Both the position numbers and the translations under genes were made by a program. 64,000 nt of DNA. Origin: QGON01 sp963691905. Its GTDB lineage: Bacteria > Pseudomonadota > Gammaproteobacteria > Chromatiales > Chromatiaceae. Under the pieces are notes generated by a model. The model made no database searches. It had not been told where the DNA came from and saw only the letters and a program-made list of their open reading frames with translations. This document shows, piece by piece, positions 8,458-15,895 of this stretch (positions are counted from its first letter, which is position 1; every line of letters starts with the position of its first letter). The stretch covers positions 1,178,001 to 1,242,000 of the forward strand of contig OY829893.1 of NCBI GenBank assembly GCA_963691905.1, given 5' to 3'.

Positions 8458-9528
8458 TCAGGCGTTACCCTTTTCCTTCATGCCGATGTCATGTGTCCTG
8501 GCGAAGTCCAACATGCGCTGGATCGGCACCACCGCCCGCGCCTGTATTGCGGGGTCGATATGGATCTCATTGGCGCCGCTCTCCAGCACCTCGGCAAGAT
8601 TTTGTAGCGCGTTCATGCCCATCCAGGGACAGTGGGCACAACTGATACAGGTTGCGCCCTCGCCGGCGGTGGGCGCTTCTATAAGCACCTTGTCCGGGGC
8701 CATCTGCTGCATCTTATAGAAGATACCGCCATCGGTGGCGACGATGAATTCCTTGTTCTTCATCTCCGAGACTGCTTTGATCAGGGCGGTGGTGGAGCCA
8801 ATGACATCCGCTAGGTCGACGATATTTTGTGGTGATTCAGGATGCACCAGCACTGCTGCATTCGGGTGCAGCCGTTTGATCCGCTCCAGGGCCACCGATT
8901 TGAACTCTTCATGCACCACGCAGGAGCCGGGCCAGAAAAGCATCTCCGCACCGCTGACGCCCTGGACATAGTTGCCCAGATGTCTGTCCGGCGCCCAGAG
9001 TATCTTCTCGCCCTTCTCTGCCAGATACTTGACGATTGGCAGAGCAATGCCGGAGGTGACCACCCAGTCGGAGCGGGCCTTTACCTCCGCGCTGGTATTG
9101 GCATAGACCACCACCGTATGGTCGGGGTGTTGGTCACAGAAATCGCTGAACTTGTCTGCCGGGCAGCCTTCATCCAATGAACAGGTTGCGCCGAGATCGG
9201 GCATGATAACCCGTTTTTCCGGGCTGAGTATCTTCGCGGTCTCACCCATGAATCGCACGCCGCAGACGACCAGGGTTTGAGCCTCATGAGCGGCGCCGAA
9301 GCGGGCCATCTCCAGTGAATCAGCTACGCAACCGCCACTCTCCTCCGCCAGCGCCTGCAGGTCCGCATTCGTGTAATAGTGGGCGACCAGTACGGCATCC
9401 TGTTGTACCAGCAGCTTTTTAATGCGTGTCTTGAGGGCCGTTGTTTCACTGTCCGAAAGGGATGGCCACTCTGGGTGGGGTGGAACGTTTATGGTTGGTA
9501 AGTTGAGAGGGGATCGTTGTGAACTCAT
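8458..9528 (-). CDS. nadA: Quinolinate synthase
   Basis: NadA condenses iminoaspartate with dihydroxyacetone phosphate to make quinolinate, the second step of de novo NAD synthesis; it is a cytosolic [4Fe-4S] enzyme. The 356-residue sequence shows the family stretches VLVAHYYTNADLQALAEE, VVCGVRFMGETAKIL, VVYANTSAEVKARSDWVVTS and APDRHLGNYV. The three cluster cysteines are Cys116 (ATCSLDEGC), Cys203 (GSCVVHEEF) and Cys300 (CISCAHCPWMGMN), spaced exactly as in the E. coli enzyme. No nadB or nadC is nearby, so it appears to be a single-gene unit. Confidence 0.96.
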   Translation of the reverse strand: MSSQRSPLNLPTINVPPHPEWPSLSDSETTALKTRIKKLLVQQDAVLVAHYYTNADLQALAEESGGCVADSLEMARFGAAHEAQTLVVCGVRFMGETAKILSPEKRVIMPDLGATCSLDEGCPADKFSDFCDQHPDHTVVVYANTSAEVKARSDWVVTSGIALPIVKYLAEKGEKILWAPDRHLGNYVQGVSGAEMLFWPGSCVVHEEFKSVALERIKRLHPNAAVLVHPESPQNIVDLADVIGSTTALIKAVSEMKNKEFIVATDGGIFYKMQQMAPDKVLIEAPTAGEGATCISCAHCPWMGMNALQNLAEVLESGANEIHIDPAIQARAVVPIQRMLDFARTHDIGMKEKGNA

Positions 9529-9598
9529 GACCTGATTTTGATGCGATGTTATTGAATGATTTTTTCGGTTCTGGTGGCTGGACGCAGGATGATGCGCG

Positions 9599-9766
9599 CT
9601 AGGAGGTTGTCGGATTTATCCGTTTGAAGCGAAAATAACTGGGGGCGAATCAAATCAGTTTATCGAACGAGGCGAATAGTGGGCCTATTTAACGAGTTCA
9701 ATAAGCTGAGTTGATCGTCATCCAGGGATTTGCAGCCAAACAGCGTCAAATCCGACAGCCTCCTAG
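9599..9766. mobile_element. MITE-like element with terminal inverted repeats
   Basis: The ends CTAGGAGGTTGTCGGATT and AATCCGACAGCCTCCTAG are inverted copies with one mismatch over 18 bases, enclosing about 130 bases with no credible gene. If CTAG is the target duplication, the true termini are GAGG(T/C)TGTCGGATT; a four-base YTAR target is typical of some IS5-family elements. It sits in the 480-base gap upstream of nadA and the HDOD gene. Small size, no gene and perfect termini fit a miniature inverted-repeat transposable element. Confidence 0.6.
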
Positions 9767-10007
9767 GGAGCAGTTGCCGGTTCCTGAAAATCACGGTGCC
9801 ATCAGGATACTTCAGTAATGGCCCAATGATACAACGAAAAGGTAGCTCTTTCGATACAGCAAGCACGTTTATGCTTGTGGGGCAGTTTCCCGTGATTTAC
9901 TGCCAGGATTTAAAGTAGTATTGTGGGTTTATGCTGACCTGTGTCCTAAAGAAAATGACTTTTGTGCCGATTAGATGGGTATCTGAAACCATCGTGGATT
10001 TGAAAAA

Positions 10008-10880
10008 ATGGCTATAGCACAAGCCGCAAAACAAAAAATCATACAGATCAAACACCTGCCGCCTCTGTCGGGTACGGCAAGCAGTCTGCTCGGCATAGTG
10101 TCCGATCCAGATGTTGATATCGATGAACTTTCCCGGATCATTGGTCAGGATCCGGGGCTGGCAGCGCGGATCCTTGGGTTGGCGAATGCGGCCTATTTCG
10201 CCCAGCCGCAGCCGGTCAATACCGTCAAAGAGGCGATCATCCGTGTGCTTGGACTGAATATGGTGAAAAGTCTCGCGCTGAGCATTGCCATGTGCGGGGC
10301 TTTTGACACCTCCATGTGTCCGGGTTTCGAGCTGGAGAAGTACTGGTTTTCCGCCTTGGGAGGCGCAGCGCTTGCCCGGCGCCTGGCGATGAAGATGGCG
10401 CCGGAAGAACGGCCTGACGCGGATGGCGTCTACTTGGGTGGTCTGCTAGTCGATTTAGGGGTTTTGGTACTGGTAAACAGTTTTCCGAAAGAGTATTCCC
10501 AGGTACTGCAGCGACAGCAGCTCGAACCGGAAGGGGAGATGGTACAGCTCGAGCAGGAGATTATCGGACTCACGAGCAGTGAGGCGGGCAGCTGGTTGGC
10601 GGATCGCTGGCATCTTCCTGAATTGGTTGTGCGCGCAATTAATTACCAAATCTATCCCGATGATTTCAGATCGGCGGGAGAACGGAGTGAGATACTGCTT
10701 GTTGGAGCCGCTTTGCGCTGGATCAAAGGTTCGTTGAGTGGTGACCAAATATCGTTGAAAGATGATTTGGTGTTACAACAGGGTTTGGGAATCCCGGCTG
10801 AGGTGCTAGAGTCACTGGAAGTCGAATTTTCAGAAAAAGAGGATGAAATTCGGACACTCGCGAGAATGTTGGCGGGATAG
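10008..10880 (+). CDS. HDOD-domain signalling protein
   Basis: The 290-residue protein is essentially one HDOD domain. It has LPPLSGTASSLLGIVSDPDVDIDELSRIIGQDP at the start, then LAARILGLANAAYF and a VKEAIIRVLGLNMVKSLAL segment that are hallmarks of the family. HDOD proteins are HD-like but lack the full metal-binding set, and act as scaffolds in signalling, often next to c-di-GMP enzymes. Here the next gene, nine bases downstream, is a GAF-GGDEF diguanylate cyclase. The two are almost certainly an operon, and the HDOD protein may regulate the cyclase. Confidence 0.88.
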   Translation: MAIAQAAKQKIIQIKHLPPLSGTASSLLGIVSDPDVDIDELSRIIGQDPGLAARILGLANAAYFAQPQPVNTVKEAIIRVLGLNMVKSLALSIAMCGAFDTSMCPGFELEKYWFSALGGAALARRLAMKMAPEERPDADGVYLGGLLVDLGVLVLVNSFPKEYSQVLQRQQLEPEGEMVQLEQEIIGLTSSEAGSWLADRWHLPELVVRAINYQIYPDDFRSAGERSEILLVGAALRWIKGSLSGDQISLKDDLVLQQGLGIPAEVLESLEVEFSEKEDEIRTLARMLAG

Positions 10881-10889
10881 AGGTATCGT

Positions 10890-12089
10890 ATGGATTTGTC
10901 CTTCAATCATACATCAATGGATTTACGTGAAAGATTTTTCAGCCTGCTGGACTCTCTGTCCGCGCTCAGGGCACTCACTCAGCTTGAACTTGATGGCCTG
11001 ACGGAAGAACAGGTTATCGAGAAAGCGCTGGGAGAGTTGGTCAGATATCAGAATCTTGAGAACTGTTCCATATTCCGGCTGGAAGGTAGTGAGTTGCGCT
11101 GTGTGGCGGGTACCAGCATCAACGAATCTCACGGCATGGTTGCAGGTGGCAAAGCCGATTTAAAGACCCGGCGAAAATTCATGCGGTTTGCTTCCGGCGA
11201 AGGGATTATGGGCATCGCTTTGCAGACAGGACAGCTACAATATTGTCGTGACTGCGCGCAAAATGCCAGTTTCAAACCCAACCCCTTGCCTGGCGGAGAC
11301 CTGCCTGGTTCATTGATCTGTGTGCCGATAAAGATGGCCGATGATGTGCTGGGTGTTCTGAACGCCTCACATCCTCTGCCAGAATATTTTGAACCTTGGC
11401 AGCAGCACACCCTTAGCCTGTTTTGTAGTTCCTTGGGGCAGATGCTGCACAATCACCGAATGCTGCATGACCTTGAATACCTGGTGGATCAGCGTACCCA
11501 TGAACTGCGTACTGCATTGCAGGAGGCAGAGGGGCTCAAGCAGAAATATGAGCAGCTCTCGTCTGTAGATGAGTTAACCGGTCTGCCGAATCGGCGCTAC
11601 TTCTTCGACCAGGCGGAGGCGCTGGTCTCGCGGGCGAAGCGTTATGAGCTGCCTTGCAGTCTGATGCTGATGGATGTGGATTTCTTCAAACGGGTCAATG
11701 ATAACTGGGGGCACGCCACTGGCGATCGGGTGCTCTGCATGATTGCGGATGTTCTCAAGGATGAGATCAGAAGCGGAGATATCGTGGCCAGATTGGGCGG
11801 CGAAGAGTTTGTGGTTCTTCTGCCCAATACGGGTGTGGAGGGTACCGAACTGATCGCGCAAAGGATTCAGGAACGGCTGCTCAGGATCGAACTGAAAGAT
11901 GAGGCGGCAACGAATCTGGAGATTACCGCCTGCATCGGTATCACTCGTCTGCCCCCCGAAGGCCAGGAAGAGAGGTCAGAGAGTGAGTTGGTGGATCAGC
12001 TCTACACTGAAGCCGACCGCGCCATGTACCAGTGCAAACGGGAAGGCCGCAACCGGCGCATGGTATTTGACGGGAGCGAACACGGTTAA
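10890..12089 (+). CDS. GAF-GGDEF diguanylate cyclase
   Basis: This soluble protein makes the second messenger c-di-GMP from two GTP. A GAF-type sensor occupies about residues 30-200 (NLENCSIFRLEGSELRCVAG; LPGSLICVPIKMADDVLGVLN). A short coiled linker (DQRTHELRTALQEAEGLKQKYEQL) leads to a complete GGDEF domain beginning DELTGLPNRRYFFDQ. The active site is intact: GGEEF at about 303-307 within VARLGGEEFVVLL, and DVDFFKRVNDNWGHATGD for metal and GTP binding. No RxxD product-inhibition site is obvious just upstream of GGEEF. It is coupled to the HDOD gene. Confidence 0.93.
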   Translation: MDLSFNHTSMDLRERFFSLLDSLSALRALTQLELDGLTEEQVIEKALGELVRYQNLENCSIFRLEGSELRCVAGTSINESHGMVAGGKADLKTRRKFMRFASGEGIMGIALQTGQLQYCRDCAQNASFKPNPLPGGDLPGSLICVPIKMADDVLGVLNASHPLPEYFEPWQQHTLSLFCSSLGQMLHNHRMLHDLEYLVDQRTHELRTALQEAEGLKQKYEQLSSVDELTGLPNRRYFFDQAEALVSRAKRYELPCSLMLMDVDFFKRVNDNWGHATGDRVLCMIADVLKDEIRSGDIVARLGGEEFVVLLPNTGVEGTELIAQRIQERLLRIELKDEAATNLEITACIGITRLPPEGQEERSESELVDQLYTEADRAMYQCKREGRNRRMVFDGSEHG

Positions 12090-12144
12090 GCGCAACCCTT
12101 TCACCGCTCCTGCGCTCTTCTCAAGTGTTCTCGATAGTATCTGT

Positions 12145-12253
12145 GTAGGGTGCGCTGTGCGCACCATGATTGCTGTAACTGCTTATACTGGTGCGCACAG
12201 CGCACCCTACGTACGTCATTCCAGCCATCCCCACGAACTCCGAAACTTGAGTT
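12145..12253. repeat. Large palindromic repeat, copy 1
   Basis: A 66-base palindrome (12145-12210) has arms GTAGGGTGCGCTGTGCGCAC and GTGCGCACAGCGCACCCTAC around a short AT-richer centre. It is followed 24 bases later by GAACTCCGAAACTTGAGTT. The same two parts occur again at 32406-32523. It lies between convergent genes. A 16-base direct repeat (AAGTGTTCTCGATAGT) at 12123 and 12257 flanks it, and the right copy is the last codons of the GTPase gene, so the unit looks inserted. Confidence 0.75.
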
Positions 12254-12254
12254 C

Positions 12255-13775
12255 TTAAGTGTTCTCGATAGTGGCTGCAGCCTGTTTGACGGCAGGTTCG
12301 TCGGCGAAGGAGGGAGACGCCTCGTCCATGGTGATTTGCGCTGAACCGGAAGGGTTGGTGAACTGATCGTTGAGGGTCTGCACGTAGAGATCTGTCTCCT
12401 GCAATACATTTTTCAGCTGCTGACGGGTCTTACGGCCCCAGCCGGCGGGGTTACGCCTGAAAATGCTGCGCCAGGGCTTGATGCTGCGCAGAAAGCTGCC
12501 AATCGGGTTGCCCTTCAAATCGGCCTTTTCAGCCTGTTTTCTCAGTGAGCCCAGCAGCGTCTTTGCGGCCAGTGATCTGATGCCGAAATGGATCAGGGTC
12601 AGTACTATCAGCAGTCCGACTATCATCAACCAGGGCTGGATGCTGCCGGGGGTGGTGTCGAGCCAGGGGGGGGCGAAGCTGATGCCTTGCCAGTACCCGG
12701 CATTGATGGTGTATCCAAGCAGGAACAGTAACAGGCCACCCATGACAATGCCGTCGCCCCAGAGAACCCGCTTGCGCCAGGTCTCGAGGGTGCGGACAAC
12801 CATGGGGATGGTTCGCTCCGCAATATCCCGCGCGGTCTTTTCCAGGGCGCCGACGATGCGATAGGCGCGTTCGATCTCAACCTCTTCCATGCGGCCATGA
12901 ATCTCCTTGAGGTCTTCATCCCGTTTTGATTCATAACGTTGGCGCAGGGCTTCGTCGTCGATGGGCACTGCGGCATCGGGATTGTAAATGGCGTAGAAAC
13001 GTCCAGCGGTGAGACCGCGTTCACCCAATGCACGCTGCCAGGCTGCAATGACATCTTCCGGGTTGTTCTCCCGGGCTGTGGTATCGATCTGGTTCAGGAT
13101 GTAGAGAAATTTTCCCGAGTCGGGGCGTTTGATGGTGTGTTCTATCAGGTGGCTTAGCGTATCCTGCATTGCGCCGGGTTCCGGGTGCCTGGCATCAAAG
13201 AAGACCAGTACCAGGTCGGAGAGATCGATAATGTGGTCGGTGATGCGCAGTGTGGAGGTGCGTTGTGCATCGGCATCGAATCCAGGGGAGTCGATGAGTA
13301 TCTTGCCCTTCAGTTTTTGGCTGGGACAGGTCTTCAACTGCAGATAGGCGTCGATGCGGGCGCCTTCGCCGGTCGCAACCTTCTCGATTTCGTTGGACAT
13401 CCGATAGAAAGGAAAGCGGGGATCGGAATCCAGTGCCACACCGGGCAGGGCGTGCGCCGTCTCTTCCTGGCTGTAGCAGAGCACGGTGAACTTGTCGTCC
13501 ACGGCCTGGTTGCCGGAGCGTTGCATCTTGTGCTGGATATAGTGGTTGATGAAGGTCGATTTGCCTGCGGAAAAGGTGCCGAGGATCGAGATAAGGGGCC
13601 ACCAGGGGATCTGAGTTGCGAACGAGTTGTCCCCCTCCAGCAAACCAAGCCTGAAGGCGATGCCGTCGAGCATGCGGAAGCTCTGCACGGTTTTCAGCAG
13701 AACAGGGTTTTCCTGTTCGAGGTGGGATTCGAGATGTGCTAAACGCGACTCTATAATCTGTCCGGCGGGGTGCAT
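12255..13775 (-). CDS. Membrane-anchored dynamin-like GTPase
   Basis: The 506-residue protein has a G domain near the N terminus: the P-loop GTFSAGKST (about residues 86-94), the G3 motif DSPGFD and the G4-like NQID. It lacks the hallmarks of translation or ribosome-assembly GTPases and fits the bacterial dynamin-like group. Two membrane helices follow in the C-terminal half (VMGGLLLFLLGYTI and WLMIVGLLIVLTLIHFGI), placing the G domain in the cytoplasm. Such proteins may remodel or repair membranes. AGGAG upstream of the ATG supports the start. The stop codon lies in a short direct repeat shared with the adjacent palindromic element. Confidence 0.8.
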   Translation of the reverse strand: MHPAGQIIESRLAHLESHLEQENPVLLKTVQSFRMLDGIAFRLGLLEGDNSFATQIPWWPLISILGTFSAGKSTFINHYIQHKMQRSGNQAVDDKFTVLCYSQEETAHALPGVALDSDPRFPFYRMSNEIEKVATGEGARIDAYLQLKTCPSQKLKGKILIDSPGFDADAQRTSTLRITDHIIDLSDLVLVFFDARHPEPGAMQDTLSHLIEHTIKRPDSGKFLYILNQIDTTARENNPEDVIAAWQRALGERGLTAGRFYAIYNPDAAVPIDDEALRQRYESKRDEDLKEIHGRMEEVEIERAYRIVGALEKTARDIAERTIPMVVRTLETWRKRVLWGDGIVMGGLLLFLLGYTINAGYWQGISFAPPWLDTTPGSIQPWLMIVGLLIVLTLIHFGIRSLAAKTLLGSLRKQAEKADLKGNPIGSFLRSIKPWRSIFRRNPAGWGRKTRQQLKNVLQETDLYVQTLNDQFTNPSGSAQITMDEASPSFADEPAVKQAAATIENT

Positions 13776-14103
13776 CTTCAGTTTGACTCCTTATATTGCA
13801 ATCGGGCGCTTTTTATTCTTTAGATGCAGTAAATACTAGCGCGTGAAACAGGGAGGCAACAGGCCTATTTTGAGTTTAATTTTATCGATGACCGAACATT
13901 CTTTGGCTGCTGTTTCTAGGTCGTTGATAACTAAATATTTAGGAAATTGGGCAGTTACTAAAGTTTCTATATAACAGGCATTTTTGAGCGCTGTTTATTT
14001 GCATTGGTAATCTGCTTCGTGGATACTGATAGGTTCCGAGACACTCCTTCCGACAGGGCTTGTCCCGCATTAATTCGACTGAATACAAGCCCGAGGAGGC
14101 GAC
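13776..14103. other. 328-base gap without a gene
   Basis: This AT-richer spacer separates the divergent GTPase and SCP2-type genes and must hold both promoters. I see no convincing ORF, RNA or repeat. GAGGAGGCGAC directly before the SCP2-type ATG supplies its ribosome-binding site. Confidence 0.5.
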
Positions 14104-14499
14104 ATGGCCGATCTGTTTTCCGATGAGTGGATGAAGAGTTTCATGGAGCACTGGAATGCCGAGCCCGAGTTGTCAGATGCACTGGCACAGATTGGTTTCA
14201 ACAGTGTGATCGGATATGGATTCGATGGCGAAACAGCGCCCAAGGGTGTGCTCGTGGTGGAAAACGGCAAGGCGACAGCTGCCGGCGCCTTCGATGGCCA
14301 GGAGATGAATTGGGATATCCGCGCCTCTGATGACCAGTGGCGCAAATGGATGTCCAAACCCCCCGGTATGATGGGCCTCGGCATGGCATTTACCTCGCGC
14401 AAGATGAAGTTCGTGGTTGGAGACTACTCCGCCATGGTCAAGGATCCGCGCATGGCAAAACCGTTCATCAAGAGTTTCTCAGTGATGGGACGCGCCTGA
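14104..14499 (+). CDS. SCP2-type sterol/lipid-carrier fold protein
   Basis: The 131-residue soluble protein has the SCP2 pattern: an N-terminal amphipathic helix (SDEWMKSFMEHWNAEPELSD), a central beta sheet (IGYGFDG, KGVLVVENGKATAAG), an NWDIRASDDQWRKW turn, and a C-terminal KFVVGDYSAMVKDPRMAKPFIK segment. The WDIRAS-DDQW-x-KW and VVGDYSAM pieces match the usual 'tiny fraction bound/ gate' region of the family. These domains bind lipids, sterol-like or other hydrophobic ligands. A strong GAGGAGG site precedes the ATG. It stands alone, so its ligand is unknown. Confidence 0.8.
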   Translation: MADLFSDEWMKSFMEHWNAEPELSDALAQIGFNSVIGYGFDGETAPKGVLVVENGKATAAGAFDGQEMNWDIRASDDQWRKWMSKPPGMMGLGMAFTSRKMKFVVGDYSAMVKDPRMAKPFIKSFSVMGRA

Positions 14500-14605
14500 T
14501 ATTTGGATGGTTTTTCATCACTCTGCTAACTCGTGGCATTGAGGATGGCAGTTGCATCAGGCTATTTTCCACAATTTCACTTCAAGCATTGGATAGTACG
14601 GAACT

Positions 14606-15760
14606 ATGGGTGACAGACTAAAGGCGTTGATTTTGAGCGTCGGGATCGCATCTGCAATGGCGGTATCGGCCAGTGCAGTGGCGCAGGCGCAACTGAGTGG
14701 CGGCGACTACTTTGTTGTACAGCAGTCGCAGGGTGTGCCGCATGTCTCTCTTGGTGGCACCGTGGTGCCATACAAAGAGGTGACCCTCTCAGCGCAGCTG
14801 CCGGGCCGGGTCAAGTTTCTCGCAGGCATCGAAGGTGATGCCTTCAAGGACACTGATCTGCTGGTGGAGCTGGATGAGAGCGAGTTGCGCGCCAAGCGCC
14901 AGGCCGCAATGGCGCAACTGGCCAATGCAGATGTTCAACTGCGAAATGCAGGCGTGCAATACAATCGCGAGCTCTGGTCGCCCAAGACCAAATCATCGAT
15001 GGGTGGCATGGGTGTACCCAACCTGTTTGATCAAATGTTCACCAGTCCCATGGAAGACATGATGGGTGAACGCGACCGCGATGTTGAGCGCGGCGCCGAT
15101 ATCTACTCTTCCCAGACCCGCGTCCAGTCGGCGCGCAATACGATCGTGCGCGTGCAGTCCGAGATCAGGGCGATTGACGCCAAGCTCCGGGATGCCAAGA
15201 GTTTGGCGCCTTTTAGCGGCGTGATCATGAAAAAGTTTATCGAGGTGGGTGACACGGTTCAGCCGGGTCAGCCCCTGTTGAAATTTGCCGATGTGGAGTA
15301 TCTGCAGATTGTTGTGGATGTACCGGGCCGTCTGCGTCCTGGCCTGAGCGAAGGCATGATGCTGCGGGCGGAGCTGGATATTGGCGATCAGGAGATTCCG
15401 GTGCGGGTCGCGCAGATTTTCCCCATGGCTGATGCGCAACGTCACACCGTGACCATCAAGTTCGATCTGCCCCAGGGCGTCTCTGCGCCCGGTATGTATG
15501 CCAAGGTGATGGTGCCGGATTTCAATGCACCGGCACGCAGCAACCCGGTTATTCCCAGTAGCGCAATTCGTTACAACGGCAGTCTCCCCGGTGTCTATGT
15601 GCTCGGTGACGAAGGCAAGCACCAATTGCGGCTGATCCGGGTTGGTGAGCAACTATCCGGCGGCTATACCACTGTCCTGTCCGGTCTCAAGGCCGGCGAA
15701 CGGGTAGCGCGTAATCCCGGTATCGGTATCAGTGCCGGCTGGACCTCGCCGTCCAGATAG
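14606..15760 (+). CDS. RND efflux periplasmic adaptor (membrane fusion protein)
   Basis: The product (384 aa) has a signal peptide (cleavage near AVAQA). It then has the adaptor order: a lipoyl-like half (GTVVPYKEVTLSAQLPGRVKFLAG, LLVELDESELRAKRQAA), a shortened coiled hairpin, the second lipoyl half (LAPFSGVIMKKFIEVGDTVQPGQPLLKFAD) and beta-barrel and membrane-proximal domains (VIPSSAIRYNGSLPGVYVL). Adaptors of this type bridge an inner-membrane RND pump and an outer-membrane channel. The hairpin contains a Met/Asp/Arg-rich insert (FDQMFTSPMEDMMGERDRD) rather than long heptads. The pump gene follows after a hairpin terminator; no TolC-type gene is present. Confidence 0.88.
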   Translation: MGDRLKALILSVGIASAMAVSASAVAQAQLSGGDYFVVQQSQGVPHVSLGGTVVPYKEVTLSAQLPGRVKFLAGIEGDAFKDTDLLVELDESELRAKRQAAMAQLANADVQLRNAGVQYNRELWSPKTKSSMGGMGVPNLFDQMFTSPMEDMMGERDRDVERGADIYSSQTRVQSARNTIVRVQSEIRAIDAKLRDAKSLAPFSGVIMKKFIEVGDTVQPGQPLLKFADVEYLQIVVDVPGRLRPGLSEGMMLRAELDIGDQEIPVRVAQIFPMADAQRHTVTIKFDLPQGVSAPGMYAKVMVPDFNAPARSNPVIPSSAIRYNGSLPGVYVLGDEGKHQLRLIRVGEQLSGGYTTVLSGLKAGERVARNPGIGISAGWTSPSR

Positions 15761-15811
15761 GCGGTGTCTCATCAGTCGTCTATCATAACTTTTTAAAGAC
15801 ATTTGAATCGA

Positions 15812-15837
15812 GGGGAGGCGTGCCTCCCCGGGTTTTT
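15812..15837 (+). terminator. Hairpin plus T-run between adaptor and pump genes
   Basis: GGGGAGGC and GCCTCCCC pair with a two-base loop and are followed by GGGTTTTT. It lies 52 bases after the adaptor stop and 58 bases before the pump start, so it may lower pump expression relative to the adaptor. Confidence 0.65.
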
Positions 15838-15895
15838 GCCTTGAACCCTTGCAAGATCATCGGATCCTGCAGTTGCAGATACTTTGAGACCGCAC

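Noticed and set aside
9660..9866. 68-codon minus-strand frame in the nadA-HDOD gap
   Set aside because: It overlaps the inverted-repeat element and has no start signal.
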